From Tellurirhabdus rosea (GTDB lineage: Bacteria > Bacteroidota > Bacteroidia > Cytophagales > Spirosomataceae), in the NCBI RefSeq assembly GCF_026278345.1, contig NZ_CP111085.1, positions 2,182,001 through 2,246,000 on the forward strand: 64,000 nt of DNA, written 5' to 3'. A program made the position numbers and the translations under genes. The notes under the pieces are model-generated. The model was not told where the DNA came from. It did not search any database and was given only the letters and a program-made list of their open reading frames with translations. Position 1 is the stretch's first letter. Each line of letters starts with the position of its first letter. Positions 1-7,329 of this stretch are shown here, piece by piece.

Positions 1-247
1 CTGGGGTCTGCGCCGAACCAAAAACCTGCTGTACGTCCTGATTGCCACTTTCATCGCCATTCTTTTCAGCATGGCGCACTCGCTCGGTAACCCGCAGCTG
101 AGCTGGATTTTCATGATTCTGCTTCTCCCGATCACCTGGCTCGTTTACCGCCTCGTCATGGCCGACACCCGCCGGGACTTTTCTTACCTGAGCTCCCTTT
201 GCAAGCTGATCATGCTGATTGGCGTCGTAAGCATGGCGTGGGTATGA
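1..247 (+). CDS. UbiA-family prenyltransferase, C-terminal fragment
   Basis: The reading frame is open from the window edge (first whole codon at base 2) to a TGA at 245-247, giving about 81 residues of a hydrophobic protein whose start lies outside the window. Two to three membrane segments are visible. The stretch MADTRRDFSYLSSL followed by a last hydrophobic helix resembles the C-terminus of UbiA-type prenyltransferases of Bacteroidota (quinone or geranylgeranylglycerol-phosphate type). Such enzymes join an isoprenoid diphosphate to an aromatic or glycerol-phosphate acceptor in the inner membrane. The catalytic aspartate motifs would lie upstream, so the substrate cannot be judged. Confidence 0.55.
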   Translation, partial: WGLRRTKNLLYVLIATFIAILFSMAHSLGNPQLSWIFMILLLPITWLVYRLVMADTRRDFSYLSSLCKLIMLIGVVSMAWV

Positions 248-309
248 CGGACCTTTGATTTGCGGGCCTTATTGCCTAACTTAAGGTCTGTCAATCAACG
301 CTCTGTCTT

Positions 310-1002
310 ATGAAAACACGTTTTCTGGTACTCCTGGCTTTTCTTTTTTCTCTGCCCGCATTGGCGCAGGATTGCGGCGACTTCAAAGTAAAGGCGGGAA
401 CGGGCTTTGAACTGCTTTCCTACAATGCCCGGGATAAGATGAATGGTCGGCTGGTGTATACGTTCAAAAATATCCGGCGCGAGGGCGGTTCGACGGTCAT
501 GGATGTCGTTATGAACACCTTCGATGAAAAAGGAAAGGGAACCGGCGAATACACGCTTCACTACCTCTGCAACGGCAACGAAATCATCGCCGACCTGTCC
601 CCGATGGTTCAGCAGAACAATCCGGCCATGAAAAACATGGAGATGAAAATGAAGGTGAACGAACTGGCTTATCCGACCCGATTCACCGTCGGGCAGAAAC
701 TGAAAGACGGACGGCTGGAGGCGGAAATGTTCAACAACGGCAGCAAAATGATGGACATGAACCTGCTCATGGCCAACCGGCAGGTGGAAAGCCGCGAGTC
801 GCTGACCATTCCGGCCGGAACCTACAACGCGTTCAAGCTGAACTCCGACATGAACATCGAAAACCGGACGATGGGCATTCCGATCAAAATGACGATGAAA
901 ACCGTCAGCTACCGCGTCGAAGACGTCTTATTCGACCTCAAAACAGAAACCTACCGCAACGGCAAACTGATCGGGTACACGGTGCTGAACAAGATTCTGT
1001 GA
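310..1002 (+). CDS. Secreted TapB/DUF3108-like protein
   Basis: This 230-aa protein begins with a clear signal peptide (hydrophobic run to LPALAQ, cleavage about residue 19), so it is exported. The mature part has the look of the DUF3108/TapB-like beta-rich family. It contains repeated Met-rich stretches around residues 95-165 and a segment (SLTIPAGTYNAFKL) typical of that family. It stands alone between the prenyltransferase fragment and a convergent lipoprotein gene. The function is unknown; an outer-membrane or periplasmic accessory role is only inferred. Confidence 0.6.
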   Translation: MKTRFLVLLAFLFSLPALAQDCGDFKVKAGTGFELLSYNARDKMNGRLVYTFKNIRREGGSTVMDVVMNTFDEKGKGTGEYTLHYLCNGNEIIADLSPMVQQNNPAMKNMEMKMKVNELAYPTRFTVGQKLKDGRLEAEMFNNGSKMMDMNLLMANRQVESRESLTIPAGTYNAFKLNSDMNIENRTMGIPIKMTMKTVSYRVEDVLFDLKTETYRNGKLIGYTVLNKIL

Positions 1003-1017
1003 GGCGGGGAAAATAAA

Positions 1018-1093
1018 TTTCCTGTAGCAACGTCTCCGACTGGCAGGGCCTGCGAGGAAGCGCCCGGCGATTGGGAGACGTTGCTACGGGAAA
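1018..1093. repeat. Intergenic inverted repeat, 20-bp arms, between convergent genes
   Basis: The left arm at 1018-1037 (TTTCCTGTAGCAACGTCTCC) pairs with 1074-1093 with one mismatch, around a GC-rich 36-nt middle. It begins 15 bases after the stop of the upstream gene and ends 8 bases before the stop of the convergent gene. A bidirectional transcription barrier is the simplest role. It belongs to the large set of intergenic inverted repeats in this window. Confidence 0.8.
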
Positions 1094-1101
1094 CCGGTGG
1101 C

Positions 1102-1656
1102 TTACTGGGCCACCGTTAGATTAAATTCCAGATTGACGTCGTCGCTGCCGGGCTGGGTCGTTCCGTTCTTGGTGCCGGGCTGGTGGCGGAGCTGCACCCG
1201 CAGTTTTCCGGTTCCGGCGGCCCCGGTCCGGGCGGTGCCCGTCAGACCGATGGGCAGGTTTTTGCTGTCCTTATCCGTGGCGGTATAGGTAAGCAGGGCC
1301 GCGGGCGACGGGGTGTAGATCACCAGATGCTCGTCGGCCTCTTCGGCCACCTCGGTCGTGATGTTTTTAGCCGGATTTTTACTTTCGTCCAGAAATTCAA
1401 CGTCGAGCCGGTACGTGGCGTTCGGCTTCAGAGCGACGTTGTCGAACCGCGAGGGTGCCGCGCCTCCGTCCCCATCCGTGTCGCGATACGTGAACGTCTG
1501 CGTGTTGGTGGTTCCCTGTTCGGTAAATTTCAGCGATACCGTGGTAATCAGCTCGTTCTCCTCCGGCTCTACGGCATCGTCCGCCCGGTCACAGGCCACA
1601 AAAGCCAGCAGGCTAAATCCCAGAATAAACAGTCTACCGTGTTTTTTAAGCATCAT
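1102..1656 (-). CDS. Small exported lipoprotein, putative metal-regulated
   Basis: The preferred start is the MMLKKHGRL methionine pair (1656 or 1653), because a hydrophobic run and a lipobox (FVAC) follow directly; the longer frame upstream reads through the promoter. The product is about 184 aa, with Cys about residue 21 as the lipidation site, followed by an acidic linker and a beta-rich domain with aromatic/Thr motifs (TFTYRDTDGDGG, YTPSPAALLTYT). It is divergent from merC and shares the intervening palindromic operators. In this phylum such lipoproteins often accompany metal-uptake genes, but the family could not be named with certainty. A role in zinc or iron handling is inferred from the shared control region only. 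Confidence 0.6.
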   Translation of the reverse strand: MMLKKHGRLFILGFSLLAFVACDRADDAVEPEENELITTVSLKFTEQGTTNTQTFTYRDTDGDGGAAPSRFDNVALKPNATYRLDVEFLDESKNPAKNITTEVAEEADEHLVIYTPSPAALLTYTATDKDSKNLPIGLTGTARTGAAGTGKLRVQLRHQPGTKNGTTQPGSDDVNLEFNLTVAQ

Positions 1657-1697
1657 TTCTGTGAAGATTGATTGTGGATGTTTACCAGCTCTGGCTG

Positions 1698-1750
1698 CAA
1701 AGCTAGATTCAATGCAACAAGGTTGCAACTATTTTTGCAACTTTATTGCA
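1698..1750 (-). promoter_or_regulatory. Promoter with two palindromic operators for the lipoprotein gene
   Basis: On the minus strand TAGCTTTG (1698-1705) matches the Bacteroidota -7 consensus TAnnTTTG exactly, 41 bases before the start. Directly upstream lie two 15-bp palindromes of the form TGCAACnnnGTTGCA: 1713-1727 (perfect arms) and 1736-1750 (one mismatch). The nearer one occupies the spacer/-33 region, a position where a bound repressor would block RNA polymerase. Confidence 0.6.
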
Positions 1751-1801
1751 TTCACTGTAGTTTAGAGCAAACAGTCACTAAATTTACCCGCGCAAAAGTT
1801 C

Positions 1802-1842
1802 TGCAACAATGTTGCACAGTTATCCCAACTGTTCTACCTTTG
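1802..1842 (+). promoter_or_regulatory. merC promoter with palindromic operator
   Basis: TACCTTTG at 1835-1842 fits the -7 consensus, 24 bases before the merC ATG. The perfect palindrome TGCAACAATGTTGCA (1802-1816) covers the expected -33 position, since its TTG at 1812-1814 lies 20 bases upstream of the -7 box. The arms are identical to those ahead of the divergent lipoprotein and close to those ahead of the ABC transporter at 6098-6112. Confidence 0.6.
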
Positions 1843-1866
1843 CTCCCGCAAGCCACAATAACCGCT

Positions 1867-2247
1867 ATGAAACTGGATATTCTGTCGAAGAAAGCTGATT
1901 ACGTAGGAATCACGGGGTCTGTTCTGTGCATCATTCACTGCCTGGCAACGCCCGTTCTGCTGATGACCTCGTCAGTATTTCGACACGATTCGATCCGGAT
2001 GGGTTATCTGAGCCTCGATTACGTTTTTATCGCCCTGAACATTACGGCCGTGTACTACGCCACTCGTCACCAGACGGCTCCGCTGATCAAAACCCTTCTG
2101 TGGGCCTTTCTGAGCGTGTTTGCGCTGGCCATTGTCCTGGAAGACGTCAACGAAATTTTTGAATATCTGGGTTACGCCGCTTCGGCAGGACTGGTGATGA
2201 CGCATCTGGCCAACCTGCGGTACTGCCGGTTGCAGCACGCGCACTGA
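1867..2247 (+). CDS. MerC-domain inner-membrane protein
   Basis: This 126-aa, four-helix membrane protein starts at the ATG at 1867; the longer frame upstream runs through the promoter and is discarded. The N-terminal motif SVLCIIHCLATPVLL, with a Cys-x3-His-Cys near the first helix, is the MerC-domain signature. In Bacteroidota these proteins are common outside mercury operons and are thought to handle other metals. The palindromic operator at the promoter suggests repression by a Fur-family (Zur-like) regulator, so zinc or iron homeostasis is more likely than mercury resistance: no merA, merT or merP is present. Transcription ends at a strong hairpin at 2273. Confidence 0.75.
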   Translation: MKLDILSKKADYVGITGSVLCIIHCLATPVLLMTSSVFRHDSIRMGYLSLDYVFIALNITAVYYATRHQTAPLIKTLLWAFLSVFALAIVLEDVNEIFEYLGYAASAGLVMTHLANLRYCRLQHAH

Positions 2248-2272
2248 CCCCTTTTACGGACTTTTTTTGCTC

Positions 2273-2324
2273 AACGTGCGACCGCCGGGAGGCTTTCCTT
2301 CAGGCGGTCGCACGTTTGTTTTTG
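2273..2324 (+). terminator. Rho-independent terminator of merC
   Basis: A perfect 14-bp stem (AACGTGCGACCGCC at 2273-2286 with its complement at 2303-2316) is followed by a T-rich run. It lies 25 bases after the merC stop codon. Confidence 0.85.
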
Positions 2325-2629
2325 TAAACCTGTGTTGACGCACTTTCTCACCGGGGCGGCGGCCTGCTTTGTTTTTTTCGGAATTTTAAGCCGTCCGGTT
2401 CGCCGCTGCCAGGGTCTCCAACCGCCGACAGAGCGGACGAATTCTGCGCCCAGATGGCGGGCCGATCCACTCCTGAAAAAACATTATCAGACAGCTACAA
2501 TTGAGGTAATGGTTTGGTACGATTCCTGTTAATCAACTTTTAACCTGCCTCCTCTATTGAAACAATAGGGAAAAATTGGTTTATTCGCAGTAAAGACCGT
2601 AGAAAGTACCGTAACTGTCTCGACAGCTA
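2325..2629. other. Gene-free intergenic stretch
   Basis: No convincing coding sequence is present; a 66-codon frame at 2332-2532 has atypical composition and no recognisable protein. A small hairpin (CTATTG, 3-nt loop, CAATAG) occurs near 2557. The promoter of the next gene presumably lies here, but no exact TAnnTTTG box was found. Confidence 0.4.
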
Positions 2630-3850
2630 ATGAAAAACACCCGGAATGCCATTTGGCTTGGCCTTCTTTTCCTGCTAAGCCTTCGTGGCGTTGCTCAGTA
2701 CGAACCGCCGGACGCTTCGTCCGAACCGCTTGCCCACCTTACCTCGCACCCGCGGGTCGAACGCCGCGCGCCCAAAGCGCAGGTTTCGGTCAAGGTTGGC
2801 ATGGAGAAACAGCTGTTCGCTTCGTATATTCTGGCTACTGCCGCCCTCAACGAGCCCAACGACGCCTACACGCTCGGCGACGGAGATGGGCTGGTGGCGG
2901 TTTTTGTGCAGAATCCAACGCCCGACACCCACGTTCGGGTAGAGATCGGCGCTACGCCTTTCAGCGATGCCGCCGTGTACGAGGGAACGATGCAGGAAGC
3001 CGGTCGCCAGTATCAGGTGACGCCCCGGCTCGCCTGGAATTACCAGAAGCTCCGCGCCCTGCAGCAGCCGACGCCGATCAACCTGACCATTACGACCTAC
3101 ATCGACGAAATTAAAGCCGGACACCGGACGGTAGTCGCCACGCTGCGCTCGGTCAACGACTGTCCGTATTTCTGGGAGGAAAAAGGCAACCCGACGGGCG
3201 GCATGGACCTCAATTACATGTACACCGCTTACATCAACGAAGATGATCCGGTGGTGGACCAGATTCTGGCCGAAGCACTCAAGACAGGCATCGTGACGGG
3301 CTTCGACGGCTACCAGTCGGGCAACCCGAAGACGGTGGATGAGCAGGTTTTCTCCATCTGGTACGCGCTGCAGAAGCGCGGCGTGCGGTACAGTTCCATC
3401 TCGACCAACTCCAGCACGGGCAGTTCGGCCCGGCTCTACAGCCAGCGTATACGCCTCATCGATCAGACCTGGAATGTCCGTCAGGCCAACTGCGCGGATG
3501 CGATGGTGCTGTTTGCGTCGGTCCTGCGCTCCATTCACATTGAGCCGGTTCTGGTGTTGTTCCCCGACCACTGTTTTCTGGGCTACTACCGGGACGACGA
3601 CCGGCGGGATTTTGTCTGCCTGGAAACGTCGATGGTCGGCGAGCTCAATCTGGCCAAGATTCCCGTCACCAAACGGGTTAAAACGTCCCGGCAGATGTTT
3701 GCAACGGCCCGCGCCCGCGCCCAGCGGCAGTACAACGAACTGAAAGAAATTTTTGCCTCCCGGAAGGAACCGCATTACCGCTTCATCACCGTCGCCGACG
3801 AGCGCAAAGCGGGCATCCGGCCGATTGGGAGAGCTTCAGATAGTTTCTGA
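2630..3850 (+). CDS. Secreted transglutaminase-like protein
   Basis: This 406-aa protein has a signal peptide ending near LRGVAQ (about residue 23). The central region from about 220 to 330 resembles a transglutaminase-like cysteine hydrolase core. A Cys in the motif ANCADAMVLFASVLRS (Cys288) is followed by IEPVLV and PDHCFLGYY, where His314 is the likely second catalytic residue. This matches the Cys-His order of bacterial transglutaminase-like enzymes, which mostly act as peptidases or amidases. The first 200 residues form an uncharacterised beta-rich domain. The stop codon lies inside the left arm of a 42-bp inverted repeat. The substrate is unknown and the export to the periplasm is inferred. 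Confidence 0.6.
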   Translation: MKNTRNAIWLGLLFLLSLRGVAQYEPPDASSEPLAHLTSHPRVERRAPKAQVSVKVGMEKQLFASYILATAALNEPNDAYTLGDGDGLVAVFVQNPTPDTHVRVEIGATPFSDAAVYEGTMQEAGRQYQVTPRLAWNYQKLRALQQPTPINLTITTYIDEIKAGHRTVVATLRSVNDCPYFWEEKGNPTGGMDLNYMYTAYINEDDPVVDQILAEALKTGIVTGFDGYQSGNPKTVDEQVFSIWYALQKRGVRYSSISTNSSTGSSARLYSQRIRLIDQTWNVRQANCADAMVLFASVLRSIHIEPVLVLFPDHCFLGYYRDDDRRDFVCLETSMVGELNLAKIPVTKRVKTSRQMFATARARAQRQYNELKEIFASRKEPHYRFITVADERKAGIRPIGRASDSF

Positions 3851-3945
3851 ACCGGGATTAAACAGATTAGGGGATTTATTATGATGTTCTCAATCAAGCG
3901 AAGCATCATAATAAATCCCCTAATCTGTTTAATCCCGGTTCAGAA
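3845..3945. repeat. Perfect 42-bp inverted repeat between convergent genes
   Basis: Arms at 3845-3886 and 3904-3945 are perfectly complementary around a 17-nt loop. The left arm includes the stop codon of the transglutaminase-like gene, and the right arm ends exactly where the convergent permease gene ends. It would form a very stable hairpin on either transcript and probably stops transcription in both directions. Confidence 0.9.
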
Positions 3946-5328
3946 TCACTCCTCCGCCAGCGTCCTTGAAATATTCATCCGGTAGATGCCCAGCGCGGGC
4001 AGGGCAGCGGCCAGCACGCCGATCAGAACGGCCACGCCCAGCAACGCCCATTCTTCAGGCAGCAGCGACAGGTCGTTGAGGTTGTAATGATAGTCGCTGG
4101 CGTAACGGGCGGAGAAAATCAGCAGGCCCAGGCGGCTCAGCGCCAGTCCCAGGACAAAGCCCAGCAGCGCCAGCACCAGCCCTTCCAGCAGCAGCATGCC
4201 GAACAACTGCGTCCGGGTGCCGCCCATCGACAGCATCAGCGCCATTTCGTATTTTCGGTCCTTTAGCGAGTTGTACAGCGATACGAAGACGCTGATGCCC
4301 GCAATGAGCATGATGGCCACGGCCAGACCGCGCAGCGTATCGATTCCGACACCCAGCAGGCTGAACAGACGGTCCACTTCAATCGCCGGAACGGCCGCCT
4401 GCATTTTGGTATTCATGTTGATGTTCCGTGCCAGCATCATGCCCATCGGGTTGCGGAACTTGATGAGCATGCTCGTGATTTCGCGGGCCTCGTCGTGGTG
4501 TTCTTCGTCTTCTTCGTGCTCGTCGGCGGGCGGCGGACCGGGAACGGCCAGCATCGGCATCCGGCGACCACCGGCCGGGGGCTGCGGTTTGGCCTGCGCG
4601 ACCTGCTGCGCCGGGGCTTCGTCGGAGTGCTCTTCGCCTTCGTGCTCCTCTTCGTCATGGTGTTCTTCCTTCGCGGCCGAAGCGCCCGCGGAGGCCGTTT
4701 CCCCGGCTTCGTGGTGCTCGTGAATGGCCCAGACGCTGGACACGTTCGTCAGAATCAACTGGTCGATCACGCTGCCGGCGGGGCTGAAAACGCCCACCAC
4801 CTTGTACTGCGCTTCCTTGTGGGCCTCACCTTCTTCGTCCAGGCCGTGCGCCCCGGCAAAGGAGTCTCCGATTTTGAGACCCGCCGCCTCGGCCACCCGG
4901 GCCCCGATGGTTACTTCGAGGTCTTTCGCAAACAGCCGCCCCTCGCCCACTTTGGCTCCGTAGTGGTCCACGTACTGTTTATCCGTCCCGACGATGCGGA
5001 ACGAACGGAAATTGTCGCCCATCGCCAGCGGAATGGCCGTCTTCACCATCGGGTTCTGCGCCAGCCGCTCGGCTTCCTCCAGCGGAATGTTGCCGGTCGG
5101 CGAATCGATCTGGTAGATGCTCGACAGAATGAGTTGCAGCGGACTTCCCTTCGCCCCAATCACCATGTCAACGCCTTTGATGTTGCGGTTGAACTGCTCG
5201 GTCAGTTGTTTATTCAGCAAAAGGAGCAGCGAAATGATGCTGATGCCGAGCGTCATCAGCAGTCCGCTCAGGAAGCTGCTCAGGGGCTTGTCGCGCAGAT
5301 TCGCCCAGCTTATTTTCAGAAGGTTCAT
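3946..5328 (-). CDS. ABC transporter permease (FtsX/MacB type) with His-rich periplasmic loop
   Basis: The start chosen is MNLLKISWANLRDKPLSSF at 5328; the longer frame upstream merely translates a repeat. The 460-aa product has one N-terminal membrane helix (about 21-38), a MacB-like periplasmic domain, and three C-terminal helices of the FtsX fold (about 330-450). Residues 203-281 form a low-complexity insert with at least nine histidines and very many Glu/Asp residues, in two clusters (about 203-234 and 271-278). Such a loop could bind zinc or another divalent metal. It follows its ATPase gene by 97 bases. Members of this family act as mechanotransmission pumps or lipoprotein releasers rather than classic importers. 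A metal link is inferred from the loop and the operator upstream of the operon. Confidence 0.75.
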   Translation of the reverse strand: MNLLKISWANLRDKPLSSFLSGLLMTLGISIISLLLLLNKQLTEQFNRNIKGVDMVIGAKGSPLQLILSSIYQIDSPTGNIPLEEAERLAQNPMVKTAIPLAMGDNFRSFRIVGTDKQYVDHYGAKVGEGRLFAKDLEVTIGARVAEAAGLKIGDSFAGAHGLDEEGEAHKEAQYKVVGVFSPAGSVIDQLILTNVSSVWAIHEHHEAGETASAGASAAKEEHHDEEEHEGEEHSDEAPAQQVAQAKPQPPAGGRRMPMLAVPGPPPADEHEEDEEHHDEAREITSMLIKFRNPMGMMLARNINMNTKMQAAVPAIEVDRLFSLLGVGIDTLRGLAVAIMLIAGISVFVSLYNSLKDRKYEMALMLSMGGTRTQLFGMLLLEGLVLALLGFVLGLALSRLGLLIFSARYASDYHYNLNDLSLLPEEWALLGVAVLIGVLAAALPALGIYRMNISRTLAEE

Positions 5329-5330
5329 AT

Positions 5331-5414
5331 CTGTTTTCAGTTTTCTGTTTTCAGTTTTCTGTTTTCGGATGCCTGCCGTAGAAAAATCATCGCCGACGAA
5401 GCAACTGAAAACAG
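5331..5414. repeat. 14-bp tandem repeat with inverted copy inside the ABC operon
   Basis: The unit CTGTTTTCAGTTTT is repeated 2.5 times from 5331, and an inverted copy (AACTGAAAACAG) lies at 5403-5414, so the ATPase-permease spacer can fold into a hairpin. It resembles the other word-like inverted repeats of the window but sits within an operon, three bases from the permease start codon. Confidence 0.6.
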
Positions 5415-5425
5415 AATACCGACAA

Positions 5426-6052
5426 CTAAAGAAGCACCTGGTTGGAAAACGCATCTTTCAGCCGCTGGTCGTGGGTAACGACAATCAGACTGGCCCCCAC
5501 CTGGCTGGATTGCTGCCGGAGCAGGTCCACCACCCGGGCGCAGTTTTCATCGTCCAGGGCGGAAGTTGGTTCGTCGGCCAGAATCAGGTTGGGGCTGTTC
5601 ATCACGGCGCGGGCGATGCTCACGCGCTGCTGTTCGCCCTGGCTCAGCTGGTGGGGCCGTTTCGGCAGGCGGTCCGCAAAGCCCAGCTGTTCGGCCAGCT
5701 GGCGGGCGCGGGCGGGGTTCTGCGGTTGTCCGGCGAGGTAGTTTGCCAGCAGCAGGTTGTCCAGCACGGACAGGGAACTGACAAAATGCGGTTTCTGGTA
5801 AACCAGCCCCACATGCGCCGCCCGGAAAGCGGCCGTTTCGGACACGCTAAGCCGCGTCAGATCGGTATTGTTGATGAGGACCGAGCCGTTTTCCGGCTTC
5901 AGCAGCAGGGCCAGCAGGTGCAGCAGAGTCGTTTTGCCTTTGCCCGACCGGCCCAGAATCAACAGGGCGTCGCGGTCGTTGCAGTGAAGGTCCGGAAACG
6001 TAAATCGTTTTTCGGGTGAATAGGAAAAAGTCAGTTGAGACGAAGTCAGCAT
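5426..6052 (-). CDS. ABC transporter ATP-binding protein (LolD/MacB type)
   Basis: This is a complete 208-aa ATPase. Walker A is GRSGKGKTT (about 34-42), the signature is LSQGEQQRVSIARA, Walker B is LILADEPTSALD, and the switch His is in VVTHD. Family members pair with FtsX-like permeases such as the one encoded directly downstream, and energise movement of substrates or lipoproteins on the periplasmic side. The promoter (-7 at 6081-6088) carries a palindrome nearly identical to that of merC, so the two genes probably answer to the same metal-sensing repressor. The C-terminus ends shortly after the H-loop, which is short but complete for this class. Confidence 0.85.
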   Translation of the reverse strand: MLTSSQLTFSYSPEKRFTFPDLHCNDRDALLILGRSGKGKTTLLHLLALLLKPENGSVLINNTDLTRLSVSETAAFRAAHVGLVYQKPHFVSSLSVLDNLLLANYLAGQPQNPARARQLAEQLGFADRLPKRPHQLSQGEQQRVSIARAVMNSPNLILADEPTSALDDENCARVVDLLRQQSSQVGASLIVVTHDQRLKDAFSNQVLL

Positions 6053-6080
6053 GATGCTTTTTGAAATCGGCGGTTAAAGT

Positions 6081-6112
6081 CAAAAATACCAAATTCCTGC
6101 AACAGGCTTGCA
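6081..6112 (-). promoter_or_regulatory. ABC-operon promoter with Zur/Fur-like palindrome
   Basis: On the minus strand TATTTTTG (6081-6088) is a perfect -7 box, 28 bases before the ATPase start. Nine bases upstream of it lies TGCAACAGGCTTGCA (6098-6112, plus-strand reading), a 15-bp palindrome with one mismatch to TGCAACnnnGTTGCA. The geometry is nearly that of the lipoprotein promoter at 1698-1727. Confidence 0.55.
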
Positions 6113-6173
6113 AAATGCGACGAATCCCCGAAGAAAACACCGTCGCCCGTCCGAAAAGCCGTATTTTCGCCGC

Positions 6174-6746
6174 ATGAAGAAGCGCCTTGCCCTGTTTGCC
6201 TCAGGTTCCGGCTCCAACGCCGAGAAAATCGCCGATCACTTTGCCGGTCGCGAAGACGTAGAGATTAGCCTGATTTTGTCCAACAACCCCAAAGCGGGCG
6301 TCATCGAACGGGCGCGCCGCCTCCATATCCCGGTGCTGCTGTTCGACCGGCCGACGTTTTACCAGACTGACCGCATAACCGAAATGCTTCAGAACCAGCA
6401 GATCGACCTCATCGTGCTCGCGGGTTTTCTCTGGCTGATGCCCGCCTCGCTGGTCCGGGCTTTTGACCGGCGCATCGTCAACATTCACCCCGCTTTGCTG
6501 CCCAAATACGGCGGAAAAGGCATGTACGGCCATTTTGTCCACGAAGCCGTTGTGGCCGCCGGGGAAGCCGAATCCGGCATCACCATTCATTACGTAAACG
6601 AGCAGTACGACGAAGGCGCCGTTATTTTTCAGGCAAGCTGCCCCGTTCAGCCTACCGACACCCCCGAAGACGTCGCCCGCCACGTGCAGGTACTCGAACA
6701 CCGGCATTTTCCGGAAATAGTGGAAAAAGTGTTATTTGGAAATTAG
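6174..6746 (+). CDS. purN: Phosphoribosylglycinamide formyltransferase (PurN)
   Basis: PurN transfers a formyl group from 10-formyltetrahydrofolate to glycinamide ribonucleotide in step three of purine synthesis. The ATG at 6174 gives a 190-aa protein of the usual length. The phosphate-binding GSGSN lies at residues 11-15. The catalytic triad is conserved as Asn103 and His105 (VNIHPALLPKYGG) and Asp146 (QYDEGAVIFQ). Upstream in-frame codons overlap the divergent promoter and are not needed. It is a single gene here; purE and purK lie far away at about 60 kb, so the pathway genes are scattered. Confidence 0.93.
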   Translation: MKKRLALFASGSGSNAEKIADHFAGREDVEISLILSNNPKAGVIERARRLHIPVLLFDRPTFYQTDRITEMLQNQQIDLIVLAGFLWLMPASLVRAFDRRIVNIHPALLPKYGGKGMYGHFVHEAVVAAGEAESGITIHYVNEQYDEGAVIFQASCPVQPTDTPEDVARHVQVLEHRHFPEIVEKVLFGN

Positions 6747-6836
6747 TTTTTGGTTTAGGGTTTATAGTTGCTCTGCCATATTCTAACCCTGCGAAGCAAC
6801 TATAAACCCTAAACTCTAAACCACAAACTATAAACC
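6745..6836. repeat. Inverted repeat with TTTAGGG/TTTATAG words and conserved centre
   Basis: The arm at 6753-6772 (GTTTAGGGTTTATAGTTGCT) pairs perfectly with 6795-6814. The centre ATTCTAACCCTGCG (6780-6793) is identical to the centre of the unrelated-arm repeat at 37684-37697. A related arm vocabulary recurs at 41062-41157. Confidence 0.85.
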
Positions 6837-6852
6837 TCCTATCGTCTTGTCC

Positions 6853-7233
6853 ATGAAGAAGCTGTTGGGTGCATTGCTGTTGATTCCGATGCTGGTCGGC
6901 TGTTTCCGTCCGGCCATTCCGATTGCTTTGCCGCCGGATTATCCGGTCGATGTCTATTACGAAAATCAACGGCCTGAGCAGGCGTATGTGGAGCTGAAAG
7001 AACTGGAGTATCTGGAGGAAAAGCCGCTGGAAGAGCGTCAGAAAACAACCCGAAGTGGCCGCATGCTGAACCGGGGCATCGATATGGAGCAAAAGGAAAT
7101 TCTGCTGGCGAAGATGACCCTGGAGGCCAAACGCCTCGGCGCCGACGCGCTTGTCAGCATCCGCTACCAGTATTACACCACGGTCACGATGAACGGCTGG
7201 CGACTGCGGGGAGTGGCGGTGAAATATCAGTGA
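6853..7233 (+). CDS. Small lipoprotein, RcsF/YbjQ-like
   Basis: The ATG at 6853 is preferred to a TTG two codons earlier. The 126-aa product has a lipoprotein signal peptide with lipobox LVGC (Cys about 17). The second half (LEAKRLGADALVSIRYQYY ... LRGVAVKYQ) resembles the RcsF/YbjQ-type fold, where a helix is followed by LGADAlv and a G-x-AVxY strand. RcsF senses envelope stress in enterobacteria, but no Rcs partners are present and the function here is unknown. It is flanked by two long intergenic hairpins. Confidence 0.6.
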   Translation: MKKLLGALLLIPMLVGCFRPAIPIALPPDYPVDVYYENQRPEQAYVELKELEYLEEKPLEERQKTTRSGRMLNRGIDMEQKEILLAKMTLEAKRLGADALVSIRYQYYTTVTMNGWRLRGVAVKYQ

Positions 7234-7244
7234 AAAAAGTCTTT

Positions 7245-7326
7245 AAGTCGTACGTCTTTAAGTCGTAAGTGGCTCCGCCGTTTCCTAACCTGGCGGAGCC
7301 ACTTACGACTTAAAGACGTACGACTT
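7245..7326. repeat. Perfect 35-bp inverted repeat with GGCTCCGCC core, bidirectional terminator
   Basis: Arms at 7245-7279 and 7292-7326 are perfectly complementary with a 12-nt loop. Each arm contains the word AAGTCGTA twice and ends in GGCTCCGCC. Runs of A before and T after the arms give a U-tract on both strands. It separates convergent genes and is probably an efficient two-way terminator. Confidence 0.9.
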
Positions 7327-7329
7327 TTT

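Noticed and set aside
1097-1671. Plus-strand frames overlapping the small lipoprotein gene
   Set aside because: The minus-strand frame has a lipobox, promoter and operators; the plus-strand frames have none of these.
1867-2247. Mercury resistance operon based on the MerC domain
   Set aside because: No merA, merT, merP or MerR regulator is nearby; the Fur-like palindromes favour general metal homeostasis.
2332-2532. 66-codon frame after the merC terminator
   Set aside because: Arg/Pro-rich composition, no similarity and no start signal; it is treated as non-coding.
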